Shown piece by piece: positions 9,109-17,393 of a stretch of DNA of 51,079 nt. Source of the DNA: Lewinellaceae bacterium SD302 (GTDB lineage Bacteria; Bacteroidota; Bacteroidia; Chitinophagales; Saprospiraceae); assembly GCA_002591745.1 (NCBI GenBank), contig PDLQ01000034.1:1-51079 (forward strand), written 5' to 3'. The translations under genes and the position numbers were made by a program. Under the pieces are notes generated by a model. That model searched no databases. It was not told where the DNA came from and worked only from the letters and a program-made list of their open reading frames with translations. The stretch's first letter is position 1; every line of letters starts with the position of its first letter.

Positions 9109-9225
9109 AGCACGTAAATTGGGAGGGAGAAATCAATACATAAAGCTAGCCAATCCGACTAATGCTGCGGGCGATGCTTTACGGAAGGGTCGGGAAAAAC
9201 CAATTAACGGTGGTCCGGGTATGAA

Positions 9226-9588
9226 TTATTGCCATATGTAGGGCACAAAGATCAACGCACCTACCACCGCCGCAGCGATACAGATCAGCAAAACGGCAGC
9301 TGAGGCTACATCTTTTACTTTCCCGGCTAGGGGGTGGTAGTCCGGGGAAACCAAGTCAGTCAACAACTCGATACTACTATTGAAGGCCTCGGCCGTCCAG
9401 ACGCAGCCGATACAGAGTGCCAGTATTGCCCATTCCATCCGATCAACGTCTAACCACCAGCCCAGTCCGACTACGACCACCGAAGCCGTGGCGTGTACGT
9501 GGATATGAGGATGATTAGTCAGCAGCTCCCCCAGCCCCTTGAAAGAGTAGCCGAATGCGGCGACCCGTTTGCGCAAATACTCCTTCAT
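9226..9588 (-). CDS. dgkA: Diacylglycerol/undecaprenol kinase family protein
   Basis: Small integral membrane lipid kinase of the DgkA/UdpK family, phosphorylating diacylglycerol or undecaprenol at the inner membrane. The 120 residues hold the family pattern: an amphipathic N-terminal helix (RVAAFGYSFKGL), TM1 (ATASVVVVGLGWWLDV), TM2 with the catalytic box (EAFNSSIELLTDLV at about 66-79), KVKDVASAAVLL and TM3. Its start overlaps the stop of the small membrane protein gene upstream (4 bases), so they are translationally coupled. With the PAP2-fold gene two positions upstream, this suggests a lipid-phosphate role for the operon (inference). Confidence 0.9.
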   Translation of the reverse strand: MKEYLRKRVAAFGYSFKGLGELLTNHPHIHVHATASVVVVGLGWWLDVDRMEWAILALCIGCVWTAEAFNSSIELLTDLVSPDYHPLAGKVKDVASAAVLLICIAAAVVGALIFVPYIWQ

Positions 9589-9845
9589 CGTAACCAGTCA
9601 AACCCTCCTTTTAGCAAAAGGATAGCGATAAAAGCAATGGCCGGGGCCACCCAGCCGGTCAGCATCAAACGATAGTAAGTCTTTTTCACCCGGCTGGGCT
9701 GTATCAACTCCACCAGGTGAGAGATACCCCAGACGGAAAAGCAAATCGCTCCCAGAATTATCGCCAGCAGGCCGCCAGCATAGTCATCAACCACCATCAG
9801 GCCCATATACAGAACCAGCTGAATCAAAAGTGCGGGCCAGGCCAT
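9585..9845 (-). CDS. Small membrane protein of unknown function
   Basis: 86 residues with about three predicted membrane segments: residues 4-20, 25-47 (GGLLAIILGAICFSVWGISHLV) and 63-80 (GWVAPAIAFIAILLLKGG), joined by a basic loop RVKKTYYR. No family is recognised. It overlaps the PAP2/haloperoxidase gene by one base (TAATG) and dgkA by four bases, which strongly supports it being a real gene translated as the middle member of this operon. Confidence 0.7.
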   Translation of the reverse strand: MAWPALLIQLVLYMGLMVVDDYAGGLLAIILGAICFSVWGISHLVELIQPSRVKKTYYRLMLTGWVAPAIAFIAILLLKGGFDWLR

Positions 9846-11215
9846 TATTGTTGCTCGGTGATCTGGGCACGGGTTTCCACCGTGCGCAATACGTGATTGC
9901 CGACATTTTCGCCCTGATCGACGCCGTAGTCAATCGCCGGCCGGTAATGAATACCTCCGTAGAGCCGGCTCAGTGCTGCCTCCTCACTGGCCGCCAGGAA
10001 GCTTTCGAAACTGCGCATGGGCAGGCCGTATTCTTCTTCACTGGTATCGTCGAAGGCGAAATCATCACCGAACAGATCGGTCAATACCACGGCGGCGGCC
10101 CGGGAAATCACGCTGTGGCCGCTGGTATGCTCGGGGAAAGGTGGCGTTTGCAGCAGCGGCCGCCATTCTTCGTCGATGTGGCGATTGATGAAGGTTTCCG
10201 GCCGTAGCAGGGCGCTGCGGTACTTTTCGTCCCAACAACTGATGAAGCCGTCCATGAGAGCCAGGCTGGTTAGCGTGTAGGCTTCTACACTGCGGGGCAG
10301 GTCCGCTTCCGCCTGGCGGCAGGCCAGGGCCACGATGTTGATCCAGTGGCCGCCCGGGCTGATCTTTTTACTGGCAAACATCAGGTGCCCCTCGATATTA
10401 CTGACGTAGGGGTTGCAATCCCAGAACTGGGCGATGGCCGTGCGCTCCTTATAATCGGGCATTTCCTCGTCCAGGGCGGTATAAACTTCCATTACTTCTT
10501 CGTACCAGCGGCTGCCCTTCTCTTCGCTGTATTCAGTGGGGGGCAGTGGTTTGTACTGACCGGCGCTATCCAGGGTGAAGGGGCGAATATCTTTCCAAGA
10601 TGGCTCGATGCCGTCCATGTAGTCCGGCGGGGTGGGCTGCCAGCGGCTGCGTTCGTCGCTGATACTGAATTTGGGGTAGGTCCGCGTCTGTTTGTACAGA
10701 TCGCCGTCGTAATAAGCGATCACGTGATCGGCCACTGACTGCCCGTAAGCCACGGAGCGTTCCAGTACGGCGGAGGGCATCCGGATGTCCAAAATTTCGG
10801 CCATCAACTCTTCCTCGAATTTGGTGATCTTATCCTCACTGAAAATGAGCGACTTACCCACTTTACATTGGGCTACCAGGGCCGCTACCGGGAAGCTGTA
10901 TTCCAGTCCTTCTTCGGGTTGCGGGGCTTCTGCAAATTCAGTGATCTGACCGGCCAGGCTCTGGTAGGCAGGATCACCGGCAGCCATCACCTCGTAGGCG
11001 GCCAAATTCGAATAACTGTAAATCCTTGCGGCCACGGGCGGGGAAAAAATATCGTGCACGATCACATCCGTCAACTGCTTGACGGCGCGGTGGTAACGCT
11101 CGGGGTCGGCAGCTTCTTCGGCGTAGTTGGGGTTCACATCTTCCTCGCAACTGAAGAAAGTCACGCTTAGTAACAGCAGCAAAAGGCCACTGGTCAGTTT
11201 AGCAGGCAAGTTCAT
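9845..11215 (-). CDS. PAP2-superfamily / vanadium haloperoxidase-like lipoprotein
   Basis: Exported lipoprotein of the vanadium-dependent haloperoxidase branch of the PAP2 superfamily. From the ATG at 11215 the product begins MNLPAKLTSGLLLLLLSVTF and reaches the lipobox FFSC within about 20 residues. The reported longer frame from 11263 only adds 16 residues ahead of the signal peptide. The oxyanion-binding motifs are PPFPEHTSGHSVIS, with the GH pair, and SRLYGGIHYRPAIDYGVDQG, with the catalytic His. Members act as phosphatases or haloperoxidases, and which applies here is not decidable. It is first gene of an operon with a small membrane protein and dgkA. Confidence 0.85.
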   Translation of the reverse strand: MNLPAKLTSGLLLLLLSVTFFSCEEDVNPNYAEEAADPERYHRAVKQLTDVIVHDIFSPPVAARIYSYSNLAAYEVMAAGDPAYQSLAGQITEFAEAPQPEEGLEYSFPVAALVAQCKVGKSLIFSEDKITKFEEELMAEILDIRMPSAVLERSVAYGQSVADHVIAYYDGDLYKQTRTYPKFSISDERSRWQPTPPDYMDGIEPSWKDIRPFTLDSAGQYKPLPPTEYSEEKGSRWYEEVMEVYTALDEEMPDYKERTAIAQFWDCNPYVSNIEGHLMFASKKISPGGHWINIVALACRQAEADLPRSVEAYTLTSLALMDGFISCWDEKYRSALLRPETFINRHIDEEWRPLLQTPPFPEHTSGHSVISRAAAVVLTDLFGDDFAFDDTSEEEYGLPMRSFESFLAASEEAALSRLYGGIHYRPAIDYGVDQGENVGNHVLRTVETRAQITEQQ

Positions 11216-11280
11216 CTTGGTGGTAGTTTTCAAGGCAATCCTAATCAGAACGCGAAGATACAAAAGGGGATTGTGATGGT

Positions 11281-11398
11281 TATGGCTGGCAAAGTAGCAA
11301 TGTCTTTTGTCGTCACATTTGTTTTACCAGGCGACGCGCCGGCAAAGTAAATGTGACCGCTCTCGTATTTAACCCGCCTTGCTACCTTGAAGTCAAAA
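11281..11398. repeat. Motif-bounded intergenic segment
   Basis: TATGGCTGGCAAAGTAGCAA (11281-11300) faces a degenerate TTGCTACCTTGAAGTC (11379-11395), the same left/right arrangement as at 3620-3812. An additional partial copy GGCAAAGTAAATG lies at 11341. It fills most of the gap between the riboflavin synthase stop and the lipoprotein gene's start. No gene is seen. Confidence 0.5.
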
Positions 11399-11409
11399 CA
11401 GTAAACCAC

Positions 11410-12003
11410 TTACTTACCATAAACGGCCAGGTGCTTGGCGATGTACTTACCAATGATATCGAACTCCAGGTTTACCTGATGGCCGGGGCGCAGGGCGTTA
11501 AAATTGGTAAACTCATAGGTGTAGGGGATAATGGCAACCTTAAAACGATCATCCACCGGGTCAACGACGGTGAGGCTGGTACCATTGATACAGACGCTTC
11601 CTTTATCGACCAGCATATGATCCGGGGTGGGCTGGTAACGAAATTCGAAATACCAGCTGCCATCTACTTCCTCAACGCTGATGCACTCGCCGACCGTATC
11701 GACGTGGCCCTGTACGATGTGGCCGTCCAGCCGGGCACCGGAAACCATGGCCCTTTCCAGATTGACCTTATCACCTTCTTTCCACTGCCCGAGTCGAGTA
11801 CGGTCCAGGGTCTCCTTGATAGCAGTCACGGTATAAGTTTCTTCGGTGAGGCTGACCACGGTAAGACAACAGCCATCGTGGGCCAGGCTTTGGTCGATCC
11901 TGAGTTCCGGTGAAAGCTCACTTTTTACGGTGTAGTGAACGTTGGTCCCTTCGTGCTGAATGCGCTGGATGAGGCCGGTGGTTTCGATAATTCCGGTGAA
12001 CAT
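11410..12003 (-). CDS. ribE: Riboflavin synthase, alpha chain
   Basis: Dismutates two 6,7-dimethyl-8-ribityllumazine molecules to riboflavin. The 197-residue protein has the canonical start MFTGIIETTG and two tandem lumazine-binding barrels: residues about 1-95 (DGCCLTVVSL, MVSGARLDGHIVQGHVD) and 96-190 (DKGSVCINGTSLTVVDP, FNALRPGHQVNLEFDIIGKYIAKHL). The GHIVQGHVD and GTSLTV motifs are diagnostic. The riboflavin pathway is dispersed, with ribA about 10 kb away at 21458. No FMN riboswitch is visible upstream. Confidence 0.95.
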   Translation of the reverse strand: MFTGIIETTGLIQRIQHEGTNVHYTVKSELSPELRIDQSLAHDGCCLTVVSLTEETYTVTAIKETLDRTRLGQWKEGDKVNLERAMVSGARLDGHIVQGHVDTVGECISVEEVDGSWYFEFRYQPTPDHMLVDKGSVCINGTSLTVVDPVDDRFKVAIIPYTYEFTNFNALRPGHQVNLEFDIIGKYIAKHLAVYGK

Positions 12004-12092
12004 AAAAGAGGATTGAAGATTGGAAGGAGTATGTTAGTAAAGTGGTTGCGACCGTAAGAGCCAGGGGTGCTACTATCGTACGACCACTGCCA

Positions 12093-13412
12093 TTACACTT
12101 GCTTCTTAAGCAACCGGAAAGTGAAGAAAAAGATGACGGACCAGTAGATTATTTCCATTCCCCAAGCCAGCGGCAGGCTTCCCCAACTGGAGTATACGAC
12201 CAGAAAGATCAGACTGGTGTAGCCCAGCGATGCTGCCACCTGGATACGCATAGCTTTCGTGGTGGCACCGATCCCGATGAGTCCGTTGAAGAAAATACTG
12301 CCGAAGGTGAAGACAATCAGGATTCCGAAAAGGACAACCAAAGTGGGATAGGCGGCGTCGATGAGGTAAGCACGCTCATCGCCCAGCAGGGGGTAAAGAA
12401 CCTCATTGGGAAAGAGCAGCAGGGGCAGTGCCATGGCCACGGTGATGGCTAAACAGAGGTAAGAAGTTTTCCAGAGGAGTGGAATGATTGCCTTAAAGCG
12501 CCCCCGGCCCACGAAATAACTGATGATCGTATTGGTACCACTGCTGAAGCCCCAACACGGGATGGCCAAGATGAGGTAGGCTATCCGAACCAAATTTGCT
12601 TCGGCCAGTGCCTTCTCGCCGAAATTCTCGATAAGACCGAAGAAGACGAAGCTGCTGCCCAGCCCCACCACTGACATAGCTACGATGGGTACCGATACTT
12701 TAACGATCTGGCGAATGATCTTTCTGTCCCAGGGTGGCAGGCGAAAGAGTTGGTAGATACGGTTTTTACGATCGAACACCATATATACCAGGAATACAGC
12801 CGTGGAGATATACTCGGCGATCGTACTGGCCAGACCTGCTCCGGCGATGCCCATTTCGGGGAACCCCCACTCTCCGAAGATGAGCGCCCGGTTCAGCACA
12901 ATATTGATGGCGGCTAGCAGCAGAGTAACGAATACGATGAAGTTGGGCCGGGCAATTCCCGTATACATGGCCACCAGGGCCACCCCGACGTAGCTGGCGA
13001 ATACCCCGTATTTACGGGTACTCATGTATTCCAGACTGCGGTAAAAGATATCGTCTGAGTCTACCAAAGCGGCGAATAGCCAGTAGATGCCAAAGGTCAT
13101 GAACAAAAACATCACCCCGGCCAGCGCTAATTCGAAGTAAAGGGTACTGTAGAAGCTGCGGCCGGCGGCAGCGTAGTCTTTTGCCCCCGCCTTACGTGCG
13201 ATCAGAATTTGCCCACCCCGGCTGAAGCCGAAGCCAATGGCCGCCACAATAATATAGAAGGTAGCGACGAAACCAATAGCGGCGAAGTCTTCCTCACTAC
13301 GGTAGTAGAGAAATACACTGTCAGTGAGGGCGATCACGTTCTGAGCCGCGCTTCCCACGATGATGGGTAGCGAAACTCTGGAGATGTCGCGATAGGAAGT
13401 ACCAAGAACCAC
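12093..13412 (-). CDS. MATE family efflux transporter
   Basis: 439 residues, about twelve hydrophobic segments in two homologous halves, starting with the MATE hallmark SLPIIVGSAAQNVIALTDSVFL. The second half restarts near residue 235 with IVKVSVPIVAMSVVGLGSSFVFFGLIENFG. These inner-membrane antiporters export cationic drugs or metabolites, driven by Na+ or H+. The substrate cannot be inferred. It ends 90 bases before ribE on the same strand and is divergent from the gldL leader, so the 290 bases from 13412 to 13702 hold both upstream regions. Confidence 0.9.
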   Translation of the reverse strand: MVLGTSYRDISRVSLPIIVGSAAQNVIALTDSVFLYYRSEEDFAAIGFVATFYIIVAAIGFGFSRGGQILIARKAGAKDYAAAGRSFYSTLYFELALAGVMFLFMTFGIYWLFAALVDSDDIFYRSLEYMSTRKYGVFASYVGVALVAMYTGIARPNFIVFVTLLLAAINIVLNRALIFGEWGFPEMGIAGAGLASTIAEYISTAVFLVYMVFDRKNRIYQLFRLPPWDRKIIRQIVKVSVPIVAMSVVGLGSSFVFFGLIENFGEKALAEANLVRIAYLILAIPCWGFSSGTNTIISYFVGRGRFKAIIPLLWKTSYLCLAITVAMALPLLLFPNEVLYPLLGDERAYLIDAAYPTLVVLFGILIVFTFGSIFFNGLIGIGATTKAMRIQVAASLGYTSLIFLVVYSSWGSLPLAWGMEIIYWSVIFFFTFRLLKKQV

Positions 13413-13499
13413 GGCCTAAAGGTAGTAAAGTGACCTTAAGCCACATTCGGTAAAAACGAACAACCCAAACGGGCGAATTTCAGTGCAAGCAAAATTTTG

Positions 13500-13507
13500 T
13501 ACCTTCG
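13500..13507 (+). promoter_or_regulatory. Candidate gldL promoter, -7 element
   Basis: TACCTTCG fits the relaxed Bacteroidota -7 pattern TAnnTTYG, and is followed by a leader of about 190 bases before gldL. The -33 box is weak. Supported mainly by position and by the structured leader downstream. Confidence 0.45.
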
Positions 13508-13550
13508 CGCCGCAATAAAGGCGGTTTAACATTTGTTAAGATGCCGCAAC

Positions 13551-13607
13551 GGGCCGAATAAGCGGTGGCAAAAAAAGTTTTTCACCGCTTGTTACTTTTT
13601 TCGGCCC
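13551..13607 (+). promoter_or_regulatory. Nested stem-loop in the gldL leader
   Basis: The outer stem GGGCCGA (13551-13557) pairs with TCGGCCC (13601-13607). The inner stem AAGCGGTG (13560-13567) pairs with CACCGCTT (13583-13590), and A-run/T-run pairing continues toward the loop. A further short GGGAA hairpin follows near 13643. It could be an attenuator, an mRNA stabiliser or the end of an upstream transcript. The role is inference, the pairing is direct. Confidence 0.6.
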
Positions 13608-13702
13608 TTGCATTATGAGCACGTTCACCCGTTAAAAAGCTTCCCTTTTGGGAACTGTTTGACTTACCATAATCATCGAATCTTTTTTAATCCAAATCTT
13701 GT

Positions 13703-14290
13703 ATGAGTTTCCTCAAATCCAAAGGCTTTAAGTACCTCAAGAACCTCCTGATCGGCGTTGGTGCCGCCTTCGTACTGGCAGGTGCCCTGTTCAAAATCGA
13801 AAGCTGGGAGGGTGCTTCTGAAATGCTGATCCTCGGGATGGGCATCGAAGCCTTCATTTTTCTTTTCCTCGGTGTCATCGGACCAGAGCCCGACTACTAC
13901 TGGGACAAACTATACCCCGGACTCTCCAACTACAACTCTGACATCCAGCCACTGATTGCCGGCGACGTCGGAGCCGCTACCACTCCTGGCCTGAACGGCG
14001 AGGTAGTAGAGCAACAACTGGGCGGCATGCTCACCGAGCTGCAAACCATGTCTAAGAGCATGAGTAGTCTCAAAGCTCTGCAGGAAGCAGACTTTAGCGG
14101 TACCAGCGAGCAAATTCGCCAGATGGGCAACTTCTACTCCAAGCTCAACGAAGCTATGGCCGACCTCGCCGAAACTGCCGAGGACACCAAAGCTTACAAG
14201 CACAACATGGAGCAGCTGAACAACAACCTCGGCCAACTGAACTCCGTATACGGTAACATGATCGGCGCGATGCGCGGTGGCCTGCAGTAA
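13703..14290 (+). CDS. gldL: Type IX secretion / gliding motor protein GldL
   Basis: GldL forms, with GldM, the proton-driven inner-membrane motor of the type IX secretion and gliding system. The 195-residue protein has the characteristic opening KSKGFKYLKNLLIGVGAAFVLAGALFKIESWEGASEML and a second membrane segment ILGMGIEAFIFLFLGVIGPEP. Between them they carry the conserved membrane Lys/Glu region. A long coiled-coil-like C-terminus follows. gldM follows 132 bases downstream, but gldK, normally directly upstream, is absent here. Its place is taken by the divergent MATE gene. Confidence 0.93.
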   Translation: MSFLKSKGFKYLKNLLIGVGAAFVLAGALFKIESWEGASEMLILGMGIEAFIFLFLGVIGPEPDYYWDKLYPGLSNYNSDIQPLIAGDVGAATTPGLNGEVVEQQLGGMLTELQTMSKSMSSLKALQEADFSGTSEQIRQMGNFYSKLNEAMADLAETAEDTKAYKHNMEQLNNNLGQLNSVYGNMIGAMRGGLQ

Positions 14291-14319
14291 GCAACCAACC
14301 CCTCAGCCCCCTTTTACCA

Positions 14320-14408
14320 ATAATTTAATGATTCAATGATGTAATGATGTAATGATAAAGTGATTGGAGCCTGTTCAATCATTTTATCATTGCCTCCTTA
14401 GATCATTC
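14320..14408. repeat. AT-rich iterated-word element between gldL and gldM
   Basis: Repeats of AATGATGT/AATGATTC words (14328-14360) are followed by complementary ATCATT words (14378-14408) across GGAGCCTGTTC. It is the same kind of element as at 7536-7634. It probably forms an intra-operon hairpin that could modulate the gldL:gldM ratio (inference). Confidence 0.55.
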
Positions 14409-14422
14409 CAAAAATATATAGT

Positions 14423-16075
14423 ATGTCAATTCCAAAGGAACCGCGGCAGCTAATGATCAACATCATGTATCTGGTGTTGACCGCCCTGCTGGCGCTGAAC
14501 GTATCCGCGGAAGTAATGAATGCTTTCTTTACCCTGGATAAGGGTAACAAAAACAGTATCGCCGTTGTAGACGAGCAATTGGATGCTACCGTCGGCGGCC
14601 TGAACGAGCTCCTGAAGGACGAATCCAAAGCCAAGTACCGTCCAATTCAACCCGCTATCGCCGAAGTTCGTGGTATCACTCAGGAGTTTAATCGTTACGT
14701 CGATGACCTGCGTAACACCCTGATCGACGCCGCCGGTAATAACGACGGAGAAGTGAACGCCGGTGACTTCAAAGAAGGTTACGACGGTCAGCTTACCTAC
14801 ATCAAGGGTAAGAAAAATAAGGACGTTACTACTCGCCTTATGGTAGACGGCCAAGACCTTCCCAAGCCGCTCGGTGAAGAACTGAAAGAAAAGATCATCG
14901 ACACGCGTGAGCGTCTTATCGCTGCTTACCGCGGCTTGATTGAGAACGAAGAGAATGCCAAAGCATTTGGTTTGAACGCTACTCAAGTCGAGGGTTTCGT
15001 ACAGTCCGTTGCCCAAGAAATGCCTTTCGATATCGAATCCGACGAAGAATGGCAAGCCGTTTCCGACAAGGATAGCTGGCGCCAGTACAAGTTCTACCAT
15101 ATGCCGGTAGCCGCCGTACTTCCTCTGCTTTCTCAGATGCAGTCTGATCTGAAGGTATCTGAAGCCAACATGGTTAACAATATGGCCCAACTTGCTGGTG
15201 GTAAAGTTGTGGAATTCGACGCCTTCTTTCCCGTGATTGCAGCTGACAAAAGCTACGTAGTCGGTGGAGAAAGCATTAAAGCCAAGGTTTCTGTGGGTAC
15301 TTACTCCACCAGCCTGGACCCCGAGAATGTACGTATCACCGCCGGTGGCCGTACGCTGAGTATGAACGAAGATGGTACTGCAGATCTCACTATTCCTGCG
15401 AGTGGCTCCGGTCAGAAAACTATTCCATTGACGGTTTCCGTTACCAACCCACTTACCGGTGAAGTCACCGAAGGTGATGGTGAGTTCACCTACGAGGTAG
15501 GCTCCCGCTCCGTGGCGGTTTCTGCCGACAAGATGAATGTATTTTACATTGGTGTAGACAACCCGATCAGCATCTCCGCTTCCGGTGTGAGTTCTAATGA
15601 CGTGCGCGTATCCGCTTCCGGCCCCATTACCTTAAGTGGTAGCGGTCCTAGCCGTATCGTTCGTGCTTCTGGCCCGGGTGATGCCAAGATCAACGTATCT
15701 GCCAACGGTTCTAACCTGGGTAGCTTCGATTTCCGCGTTAAGCGCATCCCCAACCCGGAAGCTCGTCTTGGTACCAGCAACGGTGGCACGATGGGTAACG
15801 GTGAATTCAAGGCTCAGGGTGGTGTACTCGCTATTCTGGAAGGCTTTGATTTTGAAGCTCGCTGTAACATCGCCGGTTTCGAATTGGTGTACGTTCCTCA
15901 GCGCGACGACCCCATTCCATCCAACAATGGTGGCCCGGCTTACAATGCCGCCAGCCGTCGTTTGGTAGACCGCGCCAAGCCCGGTGACATCTACTACTTC
16001 AACAACGTACGGGCCAAGTGCCCCGGTGATAAAGTGACCCGTAAGATCAACACCATGGTCTTCAAAATTAAGTAG
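14423..16075 (+). CDS. gldM: Type IX secretion / gliding motor protein GldM
   Basis: 550 residues, the usual GldM length. A cytoplasmic start MSIPKEPRQLMINIMYLVLT leads into a single membrane helix (about 10-32, with LTALLALNVSAEVMNAF). The periplasmic part opens with a helical bundle (about 60-230) and continues as successive beta domains (about 255-550, VVEFDAFFPVIAADKSYVVGGE onward) that reach the outer-membrane-associated GldK/GldN ring. Together with GldL it converts proton flow to motion for secretion and gliding. A strong terminator follows the stop. Confidence 0.95.
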   Translation: MSIPKEPRQLMINIMYLVLTALLALNVSAEVMNAFFTLDKGNKNSIAVVDEQLDATVGGLNELLKDESKAKYRPIQPAIAEVRGITQEFNRYVDDLRNTLIDAAGNNDGEVNAGDFKEGYDGQLTYIKGKKNKDVTTRLMVDGQDLPKPLGEELKEKIIDTRERLIAAYRGLIENEENAKAFGLNATQVEGFVQSVAQEMPFDIESDEEWQAVSDKDSWRQYKFYHMPVAAVLPLLSQMQSDLKVSEANMVNNMAQLAGGKVVEFDAFFPVIAADKSYVVGGESIKAKVSVGTYSTSLDPENVRITAGGRTLSMNEDGTADLTIPASGSGQKTIPLTVSVTNPLTGEVTEGDGEFTYEVGSRSVAVSADKMNVFYIGVDNPISISASGVSSNDVRVSASGPITLSGSGPSRIVRASGPGDAKINVSANGSNLGSFDFRVKRIPNPEARLGTSNGGTMGNGEFKAQGGVLAILEGFDFEARCNIAGFELVYVPQRDDPIPSNNGGPAYNAASRRLVDRAKPGDIYYFNNVRAKCPGDKVTRKINTMVFKIK

Positions 16076-16103
16076 TTCGCATAACGAACCGCCACTTTAC
16101 AAG

Positions 16104-16137
16104 AAAGCCTCCATCGCTGTGCGATGGGGGCTTTTTT
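16104..16137 (+). terminator. Rho-independent terminator after gldM
   Basis: AAAGCCTCCATCGC (16104-16117) pairs with GCGATGGGGGCTTT (16121-16134) around a TGT loop, with one G-T pair, followed by a T-run. It separates gldLM from the gldN genes. Confidence 0.9.
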
Positions 16138-16226
16138 AGTGAAAAGAGCACCCAAACGTTAAGGCCAAAAGCTTTAACAATTGAGGCACAATATGCTGTT
16201 AACCAAGGAGTTAATTTAAAAAAAAA

Positions 16227-16292
16227 TAGCAACTCGACCAGTTGTCCGCCAATACTTTTAATCGCCTAAGGGCGGGGCGCTGGCAGTTGCTA
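16227..16292. repeat. Nested inverted repeat upstream of the first gldN paralog
   Basis: TAGCAACT (16227-16234) pairs with AGTTGCTA (16285-16292), and CCGCC with GGCGG lies inside. A separate short hairpin GAGAATC/GATTCTC lies near 16367-16382, just ahead of the gene. These could be regulatory structures of the 5' region. No clear TAnnTTTG promoter is visible. Confidence 0.35.
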
Positions 16293-16397
16293 AATATCCG
16301 CATTATCCTGCGTTTCTCCGCTTCCCAAAAAATCTGATTCAAACTCACTCTGCATTTTTTTACCAGAGAATCTTGATTCTCCAAACACCCCCCTCGC

Positions 16398-17213
16398 ATG
16401 CAAGTGAGTTCAATGGCCACCGTACTGGCGGCACTCCTATTTTCCATTTCTTTATCCGCTCAGGATTTTCCGGAACCGGTAAACGGCCTGATCGCCAAAC
16501 CGATGCTGGCGGAGCGCACGCCCCTACCCGACCCGCCACTGCGGGAAGCCGATGTCATGTGGCAGAAAACCGTCTGGCGCGTCATTGACGTCCGGGAAAA
16601 GATGAACCTGACTTTTACCTACCCGGAAAGGCCTCTATTTGACATTCTAACTGAGGCAGCTAACAATAACGAAATTCAGCTATACGTCGATGATGACTTC
16701 AGCGAAGTGCTTTCCGAAGCAGGGCGGCAACGGATGGAAGGAACCGCAGATACGGTGATGGTAACCGATCCGAAAACCATGATCCAACGCCCGAAAGTGA
16801 TTGTTAATGCTTTCGATGTGCGGGATGTAAAGCGCTACCGGGTAAAGGAAATCTGGTACTTCGATAAAAGCACGGCTACTTTGAAGTCAAAAATAATCGG
16901 CCTCAGCCCTTTGAAAGAAGAGTATGACGAAAACGGCAACTTCAAATACGAACTCCCTCTATTCTGGGTTTACTTCCCTGCTACCCGAAAGGTACTCGCC
17001 AGGGAAAATGCTCCACTCCCCGGCCTGATAAATGGTAACCGGTCGTGGGACGATCTGTTTGCCAGTCGCTTTTTCAGCAGTTCCATTATCAAAGCGGATA
17101 ACATTCACGACCGGCGGCTGAGTGACTACCTGAGTGGACGAGACGCCGTGCTGGCCGGAGATAAGATCGACCGCGAAATCTTTAATTTCGAACACGACGT
17201 TTGGGCTCAGTAG
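16398..17213 (+). CDS. GldN-family protein, divergent paralog
   Basis: 271-residue exported protein about 60% similar by eye to the neighbouring gldN product. Shared blocks: FPEPVNG, READVMWQKTVWRVIDVREKMNL, EIQLYVDDDFSEV, SPLKEEYDENGNF, FFSS and EIFNFEHD. A hydrophobic signal segment spans about residues 5-21 (ATVLAALLFSISLSAQ). GldN forms the periplasmic ring with GldK. Tandem gldN/gldO paralogs are known in Flavobacterium johnsoniae. The sequence STATLKSKI at about residue 158 is encoded by an exact copy of the dispersed motif (16875-16883), where gldN has ESSTLKVRI. An earlier in-frame start is not evident, and the second Met (residue 6) is also possible. Confidence 0.85.
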   Translation: MQVSSMATVLAALLFSISLSAQDFPEPVNGLIAKPMLAERTPLPDPPLREADVMWQKTVWRVIDVREKMNLTFTYPERPLFDILTEAANNNEIQLYVDDDFSEVLSEAGRQRMEGTADTVMVTDPKTMIQRPKVIVNAFDVRDVKRYRVKEIWYFDKSTATLKSKIIGLSPLKEEYDENGNFKYELPLFWVYFPATRKVLARENAPLPGLINGNRSWDDLFASRFFSSSIIKADNIHDRRLSDYLSGRDAVLAGDKIDREIFNFEHDVWAQ

Positions 17214-17237
17214 GCCTGGGCCAAATGTTAATCTTTG

Positions 17238-17267
17238 CCCGTCGCCCGGAAAAAAATGGGCGACGGG
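17238..17267. terminator. Stem-loop between the gldN paralogs
   Basis: Perfect 10-bp stem CCCGTCGCCC (17238-17247) against GGGCGACGGG (17258-17267) with an A-rich 10-base loop. The T-tract is poor on the plus strand. It is likely an intrinsic terminator or processing site ahead of gldN, which has a candidate -7 element TAAATTCG at 17302-17309. Confidence 0.6.
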
Positions 17268-17393
17268 TACTAGGTTGTTTGGCTCGGGCGTTCAAAGTCC
17301 GTAAATTCGCCCGCCCCACGAGTTGGGGTATTACGCCGAGCAATTAGTCAACCCTAGTATTGCGGCTTTTAAATTTCGCTTAATATTCAACCA

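Noticed and set aside
12042..12452. 136-codon plus-strand frame opposite the MATE gene
   Set aside because: It is antisense to a well-supported transporter gene and has polar, low-complexity composition.
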